Source of the DNA: Brachybacterium epidermidis
GTDB taxonomy: Bacteria > Actinomycetota > Actinomycetes > Actinomycetales > Dermabacteraceae
NCBI RefSeq assembly: GCF_015209585.1
Contig: NZ_JADEYR010000002.1
Span: 1-64,000 of the forward strand
Length of the DNA stretch: 64,000 bases
Reading direction: 5' to 3'
The first letter of the stretch is position 1. Every line of letters begins with the position of its first letter. A program made the position numbers and the translations under genes. Under the pieces are notes generated by a model, which was given only the letters and a program-made list of their open reading frames with translations, made no database searches and was not told the origin of the DNA. This document shows positions 9,034-17,383 of the stretch, in pieces.

Positions 9034-9774
9034 TCACCCGATCCAGTCGGCCTCCACGCTCGACTCCCCCGCCGCTGCGGCGCGGGCGGCACCGATCACC
9101 AGGGCCATCGCTGCGGCACCGGGGTCGATCACGCCCTTGGCGGCATCGCCCACGTAGCTGGCGCGGCCGCGCTTGGCGGTGGACTCGGCAGTGTCACGGG
9201 CCCCGGCGATCGCGGCCTCCTCCGCCGCGGCCAGGGCGGCTGCGGCATCGGAGGCATCGGCGTCCTTCAGTGCGACGACGGCCGGGTCCAGGGCGTCGAC
9301 CATGGTCTTGTCCCCCACCTTGGCCTCACCGTACTTCTGCACGGTGGCCTGGCCGTCGGCGAGCGCCTGCGCGAACTGCTCGAGGGTCGGCGTGCCGGTG
9401 GCATCAGAGCCGGGCTCGCCCGAGTCGGGGCCCTGGTCGGACCCGGCCTTGGCGAGGTCCCGGAAGAACATGCCGAACAGGGGCCCGCTGGTGCCGCCCA
9501 CGCCCAGCCACCCCATGTACATGGCGGTGAGCCACTCGCGGTAACTGGACGGGGCATCGTTCTCGATGTTCGTCGCGGCGCCCTTCATGGCGGTGCGCAC
9601 GTTGGTGCCGAAGTCGCCGTCGCCGGCGCGGCGGTCCAGATCGCCGAGGGCGTCGGCGGCGGCGGTGAGGGTCTCGTGAGTGAGGGTGATGAAGGCGCGA
9701 CCGAAGTCCTCGCCGAGCGTGGCGCCACGGCCGGCGCCGGTGCTGCTGGTGCTGCTGGTGCTGCTCTCATTCAT
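9034..9774 (-). CDS. dhaL: Dihydroxyacetone kinase subunit DhaL (ADP-binding)
   Basis: 246 residues matching the nucleotide-binding subunit of DhaK-type kinases. Seen are GDGDFGTNV with the Mg-binding aspartates, GGTSGPLFGMFF in the phosphate-binding turn, GDKTMVDALDPA and RGRASYVGD followed by DPGA near the C-terminus. It works with DhaK to phosphorylate dihydroxyacetone or a related ketose. Its start is 11 bp downstream of the dhaK stop. The N-terminus carries a Ser/Thr-rich lead (residues 1-17) that is not part of the fold. In PTS-coupled systems a third protein, DhaM, re-phosphorylates ADP on this subunit; no dhaM is in the window. Confidence 0.92.
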   Translation of the reverse strand: MNESSTSSTSSTGAGRGATLGEDFGRAFITLTHETLTAAADALGDLDRRAGDGDFGTNVRTAMKGAATNIENDAPSSYREWLTAMYMGWLGVGGTSGPLFGMFFRDLAKAGSDQGPDSGEPGSDATGTPTLEQFAQALADGQATVQKYGEAKVGDKTMVDALDPAVVALKDADASDAAAALAAAEEAAIAGARDTAESTAKRGRASYVGDAAKGVIDPGAAAMALVIGAARAAAAGESSVEADWIG

Positions 9775-9785
9775 GGCGGATCTCC

Positions 9786-10784
9786 TTACCAGGTCAGGGC
9801 GGGGGTGCGGACGGGCGCGTCCCAGAGCTCGCGCAGCTCGTCCTCCAGCGGCATCAGGGTGATGGACACGCCGTGCATGTCCAGGCTGGTCACGTAGGAG
9901 CCCACCAGGGAGCGGCCCACCGTGATCCCGTCCGTGTCGAGACGACGGTGCAGGGCCCGCGCGGCCAGGCTCAGCTCCAGCGGGTAAGCCGAGCCCAGCC
10001 CGTTGACGATCGCCAGCACCTCGGTGCCGCGGCCCAGCTCCAGCTCCTCCAGCAGCGGGTCCACCAGCTGCTCGATCAGCTCGTCGGCCCCGGTGAAGGG
10101 GATGCGCCGCTGGGCTCGCTCGCCGTGGATGCCCACGCCGAACTCGACCTCGTCCGCGTCCAGGGTGAACTGGGGCTCGTCGTCCCCGGGGTGTGTGCCG
10201 GCGGCGAGGGCCAGGCTCATGGTGCGCGAGCGCTGCGCGACCGTGCGGCCCACTGCGGCCACCTGCTGGAGGTCCATGCCGTTCTCGGCGGCGGCCCCGC
10301 AGATCTTCTCCACGATCACGGTGGCGGCGGTGCCGCGGCGGCCGGGGCCGTCATCCTCGCCGGTGTCGCTGGCAAGGTCGTCGTCGACCAGCACGATCTC
10401 GGTGTCGATGGCATCATCGCCGCTGATCTCACCGGCGATGCGGAAGTTCAGCACGTCACCGGTGTAGTTCTTGACGATCTGGACCACACCGCGGCCCGCA
10501 TCGGCCGCCTTGGTGCCCGCTAGGACCTGCAGTGCGGTGGGGCTGGCGAACACGGCGCCGGAGACCGCCACGTCGAGCATGCCGGTCCCCACGAAGCCGG
10601 AGTGCAGGGGCTCGTGGCCCGAACCGCCTCCGGAGACCAGGCCCACCTTGTCGCGGGCCTTCTGCTTGCGGGAGATGTAGCGGTGCTCGGCGTCCAGCTC
10701 GAGCATGGTGGGGTGGCTGAGGACGAGACCTTCGAGGGCCTCGGCCACCAGGTCGTCCGGGTCGTTGACGATGCTGCGTCGCAT
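9786..10784 (-). CDS. dhaK: Dihydroxyacetone kinase subunit DhaK (substrate-binding)
   Basis: 332 residues, the normal length for DhaK. It shows GLVSGGGSGHEPLHSGFVG near residues 48-66 and GVGIHGE with H220, the histidine that binds the ketose substrate covalently as a hemiaminal. First gene of the minus-strand run dhaK-dhaL-GH3-GH2. Substrate could be dihydroxyacetone, glyceraldehyde or a C4 ketose such as erythrulose; family members differ and the sequence alone does not decide. The start at 10784 is preceded by GGAAGGATT. About 15 residues of Asp/Glu-rich insert (DDDLASDTGEDDGPG) interrupt the middle of the protein and are unusual. Confidence 0.92.
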   Translation of the reverse strand: MRRSIVNDPDDLVAEALEGLVLSHPTMLELDAEHRYISRKQKARDKVGLVSGGGSGHEPLHSGFVGTGMLDVAVSGAVFASPTALQVLAGTKAADAGRGVVQIVKNYTGDVLNFRIAGEISGDDAIDTEIVLVDDDLASDTGEDDGPGRRGTAATVIVEKICGAAAENGMDLQQVAAVGRTVAQRSRTMSLALAAGTHPGDDEPQFTLDADEVEFGVGIHGERAQRRIPFTGADELIEQLVDPLLEELELGRGTEVLAIVNGLGSAYPLELSLAARALHRRLDTDGITVGRSLVGSYVTSLDMHGVSITLMPLEDELRELWDAPVRTPALTW

Positions 10785-10869
10785 GGGAATCCTTCCGGAG
10801 CGGACACGGTCACCCCCAGGCTACGCGCACCCCCGGGGCGCGGGGAGGGCCCGGGGATAGGCTGTGTCC

Positions 10870-11520
10870 ATGGGGGCGGTGACGATGAAGGCGGCCAGGG
10901 ATTGCGACAGCGGCGGTCCGTCGGCGAGCGCGCAGCACTGGGCGCGGATGCTGCTGGTGCTGATGGCGGGGGTGCTGATGTTCTCCCTGGCCGGAGCGCC
11001 GTACGCGCGGGCCTGCAGCTGCGTGCCCACCACCGTGGACGAGGCGATCGCGGAGGACGACCTGATCGCCGAGATCACCATCATCGGGCGCACCGGGACC
11101 ATCGTGGGCGGCGGGGGCGTCGCCTACGACGCGAGGGTCGAGCGGGTGTGGAAGGGCGAGGAGAGGCGCCGGATCATCTTCCGCAGCGCCGAGCACATCG
11201 CCGCTTGCGGGCTGGGACGCATCCCCACCGGGACCACACTGCTGGCCTGGGCCCGCGGGGAGAACGGCATGTACAGCATGGCGTGGTGCGACATCCCCGA
11301 CGACGCCGGCCACGACCCCCGCAGCGTGCTGACCGCGAAGGTGGGCGAACCGGCGGACCTCACCGGCCGGCCGGTGCCGTTCGCGTTCCACGATCTGCTC
11401 CCCGATCATCCACTGGTAACGGCGGGCCTCGCCCTGCTGGTCCTGGTCGGCATCGGCCACCGGGTCCTCACGGCCGTGGTGGTGACGACGGTGCTCCGGC
11501 GCGCGCAAAGGCGGCCATGA
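10870..11520 (+). CDS. Exported TIMP/netrin-like membrane-anchored protein 1
   Basis: About 216 residues. A signal peptide with hydrophobic core MLLVLMAGVLMFSLAG ends at YARA, and the mature chain begins CSCVP, exactly as animal TIMPs begin (Cys-X-Cys). There follow the OB-fold-type ARVERVWKGEE, a middle Cys in AACGLGR and a third in AWCDIPD, then a C-terminal hydrophobic helix (LLVLVGIGHRVLTAVVV). Such bacterial NTR/TIMP-like proteins are widespread in actinobacteria without known function. The ATG at 10870 was chosen; GTG 10864 and ATG 10885 are alternatives and no clear ribosome-binding site distinguishes them. Overlaps a paralogue by ATGA. Confidence 0.75.
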   Translation: MGAVTMKAARDCDSGGPSASAQHWARMLLVLMAGVLMFSLAGAPYARACSCVPTTVDEAIAEDDLIAEITIIGRTGTIVGGGGVAYDARVERVWKGEERRRIIFRSAEHIAACGLGRIPTGTTLLAWARGENGMYSMAWCDIPDDAGHDPRSVLTAKVGEPADLTGRPVPFAFHDLLPDHPLVTAGLALLVLVGIGHRVLTAVVVTTVLRRAQRRP

Positions 11521-12119
11521 CGGCGGGCCGGGCGGTCGACCGGGTGCGCAGCGCGCTGGTGCTGCTGACCGGGGTCGTGCTGTTCTGCCTGGTGGGCATC
11601 CCGTACGCACTGGCCTGCGACTGCATGCCGCTCAGCTTCGAGGAGGCGGTGGAGCAGGCCGACATGATCGCGGAGATCACGATCGTGGGTGAGTCCGGCA
11701 GGGACTCGGACGAGTGGGGCATCACCTACGTCGCGGCGGTGGAGCGGGTGTGGAAGGGCGAGGAGTCCCGCGAGATCCGGTTCACCACCGCCGAGGCCAT
11801 CCCCTCCTGCGGCCTGGGGCGCCTCCCCGAGGGGAAGACCCTGCTGGTGTGGGCCAGCGGCGCCGACGGCAACTACAGCTCCACCTGGTGCGACATCCCC
11901 GCCGAGACGGAGGACGACGTGCGGGCCCAGCTCACCCGGGAGCTCGGTGAACCGGCTGATCTCAGCGACCAGCCGATGCCGTCGGTGGATGAGCCGGTGC
12001 GCGGGGCCGACATCGGCGTGCTCCTGGTGGTGGCGGCGGCCGGCCTCATCCTGCTGGTGGGAGTGGCCGCACTGGTGGGCGCGGTCATCCTGGTGCGACG
12101 ATCGGCGCGCGCACGGTGA
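11517..12119 (+). CDS. Exported TIMP/netrin-like membrane-anchored protein 2
   Basis: 200-residue paralogue of the preceding gene, with a signal peptide (VLLTGVVLFCLVGIPYALA) cut just before CDCMP, then the same blocks: AEITIVGES, VERVWKGEE, SCGLGRLPEGKTLL and WCDIPAE. A C-terminal transmembrane helix (VLLVVAAAGLILLVGVAALVGAVILV) ends in a positive RRSARAR tail. The start overlaps the upstream stop as ATGA, so translation is coupled. The duplicated pair probably arose by tandem duplication. The conserved Cys-X-Cys N-terminus, if free after processing, would be a metal-chelating group as in TIMPs; this is inference. A Nudix gene follows directly. Confidence 0.78.
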   Translation: MTAGRAVDRVRSALVLLTGVVLFCLVGIPYALACDCMPLSFEEAVEQADMIAEITIVGESGRDSDEWGITYVAAVERVWKGEESREIRFTTAEAIPSCGLGRLPEGKTLLVWASGADGNYSSTWCDIPAETEDDVRAQLTRELGEPADLSDQPMPSVDEPVRGADIGVLLVVAAAGLILLVGVAALVGAVILVRRSARAR

Positions 12120-12124
12120 GGACC

Positions 12125-12529
12125 ATGTCCGTGGTGGGCGCGATCATCCGCCGCCGGGACACGGTGCTCGTTGCACGCAGGAGCCCCGAGCGCAGCGCCG
12201 GCGGGCTGTGGGAGTTCCCGGGCGGGAAGGTGGAGCCCGGGGAGAGCCCGCAGCAGGCCCTGGTGCGGGAGGTGCACGAGGAGCTCGGGGTCGACATCGA
12301 GGTGGGCGCACTGGTGGACCGCAGCAGCGTCCCCCTGGGGCCGGGCGGGGAGGTCGTCATCGATCTGGCCTGCTACGAGGCGGTGCTGTTGGGGCCGGAT
12401 CCGACCTCCAGCACCGACCACGACGCGCTGCGGTGGGTGCCGCTGGGCGCGCTCGGCGAACTGTCGTGGGCACCGGGGGACGTTCCGATCATCGAGCGGA
12501 TGCTCGCCCGGGGCGCACGGAACGGCTGA
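12125..12529 (+). CDS. Nudix hydrolase, MutT-like (8-oxo-dGTP diphosphatase type)
   Basis: 134 residues with a complete Nudix box, GX5EX7REUXEEXGU: G34, E40, R48-E49, E52-E53, G55. WEFPGGKVEPGES and the C-terminal WAPGDVPII are typical of MutT/CTP-pyrophosphohydrolase proteins that clean oxidised or non-canonical nucleotides. A GTG at 12116 overlapping the preceding stop is an alternative start; the ATG at 12125 has GGTGAGG a few bases upstream. A close paralogue at 51201 shares most of the first 45 residues and the STDHDA and WAPGD motifs. Confidence 0.9.
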   Translation: MSVVGAIIRRRDTVLVARRSPERSAGGLWEFPGGKVEPGESPQQALVREVHEELGVDIEVGALVDRSSVPLGPGGEVVIDLACYEAVLLGPDPTSSTDHDALRWVPLGALGELSWAPGDVPIIERMLARGARNG

Positions 12530-12560
12530 CGGGCACGCGGGGCCGGCGGGCGAGCGGGGC

Positions 12561-12728
12561 CTACCTCTTCGAGCCGGCCTTGCGCTTCCCCCCGCTGCGA
12601 GGCGTGCGCTCCAGCGCCGTCGCGACGTCCTCGGCGTACAGGAACTGCTCCCGGGCCGGTCGCTCGTAGCGGGTGTCGCGCTCGGCGGGGCGCTTCGGGA
12701 TCTCGATCCGCTGCGGCTCCACGTACTG
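12561..12728 (-). pseudogene. Out-of-reach C-terminal segment of PPK2, behind an in-frame TGA
   Basis: Directly after the PPK2 stop the same frame continues with QYVEPQRIEIPKRPAERD and EQFLYAEDVATALE, then a basic tail ending GGKRKAGSKR and a TAG at 12561-12563. This is what the C-terminus of actinobacterial PPK2 proteins usually looks like. The 55 codons are thus the normal end of the gene, cut off by one stop codon at 12729-12731. Confidence 0.7.
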
Positions 12729-13439
12729 TCAGGGGATGCGCTGGAGGATGTCGTGGATGACGTTGATGCGGGAGCGCTTCTTGTCCTCGCTCTCGATCGT
12801 CACCCAGCGGGCGCCGGGCAGGTCGGTGGCGGCGAACATGGCGTCCTTGGCGCGGGAGTAGTCCTCCCAGCGGGTGATCGACTCCACGTCCATCGGTGAC
12901 AGCTTCCAGCGTCGCATCGGATCCTCCGCGCGGGAGCGGAAGTGGGCCTCCTGCTCCTCGTCGGAGACCGAGAACCAGTACTTGATCAGGCGGATGCCGT
13001 CCTCCACCAGCATCCGCTCGAAGTCCGGGGCCTGCCGCAGGAAGCGGTGGTACTCCTGCTCGGTGCAGAACCCCATCACCCGCTCCACCCCGGCGCGGTT
13101 GTACCAGGAACGGTCCAGGATCACGATCTCGCCGGCCGCCGGCAAGTGCTGGATGTAGCGCTGGAAGTACCACTGGGTCTTCTCGCGCTCCGTGGGCGCG
13201 GGCAGGGCCACCACCCGGGTGTGCCGCGGGTTGAGGTACTGGGTGATGCGCTTGATCGCGGAGCCCTTCCCGGCGGCGTCGCGCCCCTCGAAGATCAGGA
13301 TGATCCGCTCGCCGTTCTCGATCACCCACTGCTGCATGGCGACCAGCTCGGACTGCAGTCGCTGGAGCTCCTTCTCGTACGCGGCCCTGTCGAGCTTCGG
13401 GGGTGTCTCGGGACTGGCGAGGTGATCGGTCTTCGACAT
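12729..13439 (-). CDS. ppk2: Polyphosphate kinase 2, truncated by an in-frame stop
   Basis: 236-residue PPK2, which transfers phosphate between polyphosphate and nucleotides. Walker A FEGRDAAGKGS is at residues 50-60, Walker B VILDRSWYNR at 106-115 and the lid is IKYWFSVSDEEQ. All catalytic blocks are present. The chain stops at HDILQRIP with TGA, and the same frame then encodes 55 more family-typical residues. The full length would be ~292 residues, normal for the class. A TGG to TGA or TAC to TGA change would explain it. The protein may still be active because the missing part is the C-terminal tail. Convergent with the Nudix gene. Confidence 0.88.
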   Translation of the reverse strand: MSKTDHLASPETPPKLDRAAYEKELQRLQSELVAMQQWVIENGERIILIFEGRDAAGKGSAIKRITQYLNPRHTRVVALPAPTEREKTQWYFQRYIQHLPAAGEIVILDRSWYNRAGVERVMGFCTEQEYHRFLRQAPDFERMLVEDGIRLIKYWFSVSDEEQEAHFRSRAEDPMRRWKLSPMDVESITRWEDYSRAKDAMFAATDLPGARWVTIESEDKKRSRINVIHDILQRIP

Positions 13440-13560
13440 GGACCGATCGTACGGATCGGACTGGGCGGTCGTCCGGCGAACGGCCTGATCGGTGCGGGAT
13501 GGAAGTCGAGAGGGCGTCTCCCATCAACCCAGCGAGAGCCGCCCTGCGACACGGCAGAGT

Positions 13561-14118
13561 TCAGTTGAGAGGGATGACCACTCTGGGCTCATCGCTGGAC
13601 CAGCTGTCCGTCCAGCGGATCTCAGAGAACTCCAGCCCTGCGGGCACCTCGAACACCAGCGTTCCCGTATAGGTGATCCCGGGGTTCACATCTTCCATGA
13701 TCAGGGGATCCTCGAGGGCCATGAACACGTCTTCGTCGGCCGCATACACGGTCCCGTCAGCTCCGACTATCGAGAACTCGCTCCTCGTGACCGAGGGCGA
13801 CGGTCAGTCTCATCCCTTCAATCTCACCCGTGGATCCCGTCGAGCGACGAGTCCACTGCTGCACAAGCCTGCGGACAAAGCTGTCGATACCGATCAATCC
13901 TGGGTGATTCACTCGCCGATCTGCTGCACCACCGCGGTCTCGGAGCCGGAGGGCTGCGCCTCGAAAGCGGGCTCTCCCAGGCCGAACATCGCTGTCATGG
14001 CGCCGACGACGATCAGGCCGAACGTGGCCACGCCACCACAGCCGCAGCAGCCCGGCAGGATGATCGGGAAGGAGGAAGCCGCGGGGCGGGGGCGCTGTGG
14101 GTACGGGGGCTGAGCCAT
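13561..14118 (-). pseudogene. DUF4352-type exported protein, broken by stops and a frameshift
   Basis: The 5' part (13909-14118) encodes a 69-residue piece with a Pro-rich lead (MAQPPYPQRPRP), a small Cys cluster PGCCGCGG and a membrane helix (VATFGLIVVGAMTAMFGLG), ending in TGA. Further along, EFSIVGADGTVYAADED and LIMEDVNPGITYTGTLVFEVP match the C-terminal half of DUF4352 immunoglobulin-like extracellular domains. GEIEGMRLTV in another frame fits the start of that domain. The parts lie in order on one strand but need a frameshift near 13795 and loss of stops at about 13881, 13911, 13806 and 13812 to join, so this is a decaying gene. Confidence 0.6.
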
Positions 14119-14334
14119 GACGGGCCTTTCTGGGGACGGGGGTGCGGGTCGGAGCGGGGGCGGTGACTCCCGGGAGCCCCACGCGGTCGGGCGCCCCGGG
14201 ACGGTGGTCGTCACGGCACGGTAGCCCGCGGCGAGCCGACCGGTCAGCACGGCAGCGGGCAGGATCAGCTCCCTGGGAGACCCGATCATGCAGAACTCCC
14301 GCGCCGGGGCGGTTTCACCTGGCACGATGCAGGC

Positions 14335-16047
14335 ATGCCGCAGCTGATCCCGCCTCAGCCCGCCTTCGCCTCCGATGCCGAACGAGTGGTCTGGGACGTG
14401 CTGGCCGCCCAGCTGCCGCACGACGCGACGATGATCGCCGGGCAGCGCATCACCGACGACGCCCACGAGGTGGAGATCGACCTGCTGGTGCTGTGGCCGG
14501 GGATCGGAACGGTGGTGATCGAGGTGAAGGGCGGCCGGGTGGGCGTCGAGGACGGCACCTGGTTCCAGCGCGACCGCTCCGGCAGGCGCGCGCTGCACCC
14601 CTCCCCCGTCGAGCAGGCGCAGCGTGCCCGGCACGTGCTGCTGCGCCACATCAACGAACGCTCCTCCCGCCCCCTCGGCCGCAGCGTGCACATGGTGGCC
14701 CTGCCCTGGTCGCAGCTGCCCGACGACTGGGACGTGCCGGACGCGCCCCGGGCGCTGATGCTCGATGCCATGGACCTGGGGACGGGCGGCAGCGGTGGCG
14801 CCGGCAGCGGTGGTGCCGTCGAGCGCATCGTGGCGGCGCTGCGCAGCCATGGCGGCAGCCACCTGTCCCCGCTGGAGGGCGTCCAGCGCGACCACGCCGT
14901 GAGGACCCTGCGGCGCACCGAGGCGGCGATCGAGAACCACCAGCTGCTGGCCCGCCAGATCGAGGACTCCGGCAACCAGCTCACCCGCGAGCAGGAGCGG
15001 ATCCTGGCCCTGCTGCGATTCCAGCACCGCGCCCAGGTGGTGGGCGGAGCAGGATCGGGCAAGACCCATCTGGCCCTGATGAAGGCCCGCGCCCTGACCA
15101 GGGAGGGAAGGCGCACCGCCCTGATGTGCTACTCGCGGGGCCTGGCACGCCACTTTCAGCTGCTCACTGCCACCTGGCCCGCAGAGGACCGACCCGCGTA
15201 CGTCGGCCTGTTCCACGATCTTCCGGTCCGCTGGGGCGCTCAGACAGAGGAGGAGTTCGACGGTACGGCGGTGGCGTACTACGAGGAGTTCCTGCCCGCC
15301 CAGCTGCGGGAGCTCGCTTCGACTCGGCCCGTCGAGGATCTGTTCGAGGCGATCGTGGTGGACGAGGCGCAGGACTTCGCGGACCTGTGGTGGGACGCCC
15401 TGCGCCCCTGCCTGGTGGAGCCGGAGGACACCGGCGCCTCCGTGCTGTTCGTGTTCACCGATGCGCACCAGTCCGTGTTCGACCGGGACGGCCGCGCGCC
15501 GATCACCCTCAGCCCCTTCCCGCTGGACGACAACCTGCGCAACACCCGCACCATTGCCGAGACCTTCGCGCCGCTCACCCCGCTCGAGCAGAACCCGCGG
15601 ATGGAGGAGGGGGCGCCGGTGCGTTTCGTCGCCTGCGCCACCGAGGACGCCATCAGCACGGCCGACGACCTCATCGATCCGCTGCTCGACGAGGGCTGGG
15701 AGCCCGGGGAGATCGCCCTGCTGACCACCGGGCGTCGGCACCCCGAGCAGCGCGAGCGCATCGACTACGCCGGATACAGCGGGTACTGGGACGAGTTCTT
15801 CGCCGCCACCGACGTGTTCTACGGGCACGTGCTGAACTTCAAGGGCCTCGAGCGGCGGGTGGTGGTGCTGGCCGTCAACGGCTTCCAGCACTGGGAGCGC
15901 TCGCCCCACCTGATGTACGTGGGGCTCTCACGGGCGAGGTCGCTGCTGGTCGTGGTCGGCGACCCGGAGCTGATCCGCACGGTCGTCGGAGACCAGGTGG
16001 CCGACCGGCTGATCGGTGCAGGCGGAGGCGCGGCTCGGCGGCCGTAG
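14335..16047 (+). CDS. NERD-domain nuclease/SF1 helicase
   Basis: 570 residues. The N-terminal NERD domain has the PD-(D/E)XK-like core EIDLLVLWPGIGTVVIEVKGG, with D49 and E63-X-K65. After a Gly/Ser linker (150-160) comes a UvrD-like helicase core: Walker A GGAGSGKTH (237-245), Walker B VVDEAQDF (341-348), the Q-rich DAHQSVF and RNTRTIAETF, and motif VI VGLSRARSLLVVVGD. NERD-helicases process DNA ends and some belong to defence loci, but the partners here give no direct link. A fragment resembling its P-loop is found 20 kb away (35128-35170). Start at 14335; a weak ribosome-binding site only. Convergent with a ROK regulator. Confidence 0.88.
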   Translation: MPQLIPPQPAFASDAERVVWDVLAAQLPHDATMIAGQRITDDAHEVEIDLLVLWPGIGTVVIEVKGGRVGVEDGTWFQRDRSGRRALHPSPVEQAQRARHVLLRHINERSSRPLGRSVHMVALPWSQLPDDWDVPDAPRALMLDAMDLGTGGSGGAGSGGAVERIVAALRSHGGSHLSPLEGVQRDHAVRTLRRTEAAIENHQLLARQIEDSGNQLTREQERILALLRFQHRAQVVGGAGSGKTHLALMKARALTREGRRTALMCYSRGLARHFQLLTATWPAEDRPAYVGLFHDLPVRWGAQTEEEFDGTAVAYYEEFLPAQLRELASTRPVEDLFEAIVVDEAQDFADLWWDALRPCLVEPEDTGASVLFVFTDAHQSVFDRDGRAPITLSPFPLDDNLRNTRTIAETFAPLTPLEQNPRMEEGAPVRFVACATEDAISTADDLIDPLLDEGWEPGEIALLTTGRRHPEQRERIDYAGYSGYWDEFFAATDVFYGHVLNFKGLERRVVVLAVNGFQHWERSPHLMYVGLSRARSLLVVVGDPELIRTVVGDQVADRLIGAGGGAARRP

Positions 16048-16049
16048 GG

Positions 16050-16068
16050 GACGCCATCGGCAGGCGTC
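16050..16068. terminator. Hairpin between convergent helicase and ROK genes
   Basis: GACGCC-atcggca-GGCGTC forms a 6-bp stem with a 7-nt loop immediately after the helicase stop and before the convergent ROK stop. There is no T-run. Confidence 0.35.
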
Positions 16069-16096
16069 GGCCGCCCGGTCGCCCACTGGTCCCGGA

Positions 16097-17275
16097 TCAG
16101 TCGGTCGGCAGTGCCGCCAGCTGATCGTCGATGCGCTGCACGGAGAACGCCTCGCGCATCACCAGCACCGCGATGCCGCGCAGGGTGGTCTCCTGGTCGC
16201 TGCCCGTGACCGTGATGGCCCCGTGGACGCGCTCGCTCGAGTTCACCGGGATCGCCTCCTGGATCAGATCGCTGACCCCGGGGACCCGGCCCAGCTCACC
16301 GCCGATGCAGAGCACACGAGGGTTCGCCGCGTGCAGGAGGCCGGCCACGGCCCTGCCCAGCACCGTGCACGCCGTGCGCACCGCGGCCACCACCTCGGTA
16401 TCCCCGAGCTCGAAGGAGCGGGCCAGGTCGTCCACGTCGACCAGGTCCTCGCGGTCCAGGCGTGAGAGCAGGGCCCTCCCCGAGGAGTAGGCGGCCAGGC
16501 AGCCCCGGTTGCCGCAGGTGCAGACGGGTCCTTCGGAGCCCACCCGCATGTGCCCGATGTCCCCGGCCGATCCCGTCGCGCCGCGCATGATGTGGGTGCC
16601 GGTGATGATGCCCGCGCCGATGCCCGTGGAGTACTTCAGCGCCAGCAGGACGTCGTCCTCCTCGATCGCGGCAGCGTCCTCGGCGGCGCCGAGTGCGAGG
16701 GCCCGCGCGTCGTTCTCCATCACCACGAGGGTCCCGAACCTGTCGGCGAGGGTCTCGAGGATGGGGACGGAGTCCTCCGGCACGGCGACCGAGCGCCACA
16801 GCACGCCCTTGGTCATCTCCACCGGGGCCGGCACCCCGATCCCCACCCCCACCAGGCGGGCCGATGCGCGCCGGGCCAGCAGGGAGCGGCCCAGGTCGGC
16901 CAGGTCCTCGACGTCGCGCAGCACCCGGGAGGAGTCGTGGCGGGGGATCTCCGCCCGCTCCAGCACCTGCCCGGAGGCGGAGAGCACGGCGGCCCTGACC
17001 ACGTGGTGCCCCATCTCCAGGCCCAGCACCACCCTGTCGCGGTCGTCGAAGCGGATGTACTGCGCGGGGCGGCCGCCCGTGGAGGAGCGGGTCGCACCTT
17101 CGTGGGTGAGCCCGGCAGCGCGCAGCGAGTCCAGCCGGGCCACCAGCGTGGTGCGCGACATCCCGGTGCGCTCGAGGATCTCCGCCCGGGTGAGGCCCTC
17201 CGGCGTGGAGCGGATCATCTCCAGCAGAGTTCCCCCGGAGGCAGCCACACTGCCGTTGCCCCTGTGCACCGCCAC
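16097..17275 (-). CDS. ROK-family transcriptional repressor
   Basis: 392 residues. An N-terminal winged helix (TRAEILERTGMSRTTLVARLDSLRAAGL, about 28-55) precedes a sugar-kinase-like ROK domain with the phosphate-binding GLEMGHHVVRAAV, ENDARALALGAA, KYSTGIGAGIITG and the zinc motif CTCGNRGCLAAY. ROK regulators sense sugars or sugar phosphates and repress adjacent transport operons. GTG at 17275 was chosen because GGGAGAGG lies just upstream; the open frame reaches beyond it without likeness to the family. Divergent from the sugar ABC operon starting at 17436, which it probably controls via the palindromes at 17384-17417. Confidence 0.88.
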   Translation of the reverse strand: MAVHRGNGSVAASGGTLLEMIRSTPEGLTRAEILERTGMSRTTLVARLDSLRAAGLTHEGATRSSTGGRPAQYIRFDDRDRVVLGLEMGHHVVRAAVLSASGQVLERAEIPRHDSSRVLRDVEDLADLGRSLLARRASARLVGVGIGVPAPVEMTKGVLWRSVAVPEDSVPILETLADRFGTLVVMENDARALALGAAEDAAAIEEDDVLLALKYSTGIGAGIITGTHIMRGATGSAGDIGHMRVGSEGPVCTCGNRGCLAAYSSGRALLSRLDREDLVDVDDLARSFELGDTEVVAAVRTACTVLGRAVAGLLHAANPRVLCIGGELGRVPGVSDLIQEAIPVNSSERVHGAITVTGSDQETTLRGIAVLVMREAFSVQRIDDQLAALPTD

Positions 17276-17383
17276 GGTCTCACCTCTCCCCTGTCCGCGG
17301 ACCTCATTGTGGTCCCGTCCCGCACCGCGGCGAAATCGGGCGAAGGACCTCCTGCCATGGTGTGGCGCGCGGCACAGGAGTAA

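Noticed and set aside
6526-9897. A 1123-codon open frame on the plus strand opposite GH3 and dhaL
   Set aside because: It mirrors the codon structure of the real genes on the other strand, has no family motif and shows His/Val/Gly/Leu-rich composition typical of antisense frames in high-GC DNA.
12729-12731. Selenocysteine or programmed readthrough at the PPK2 TGA
   Set aside because: No selenocysteine is known in this family and no SECIS-like element was seen; a plain nonsense mutation is simpler.
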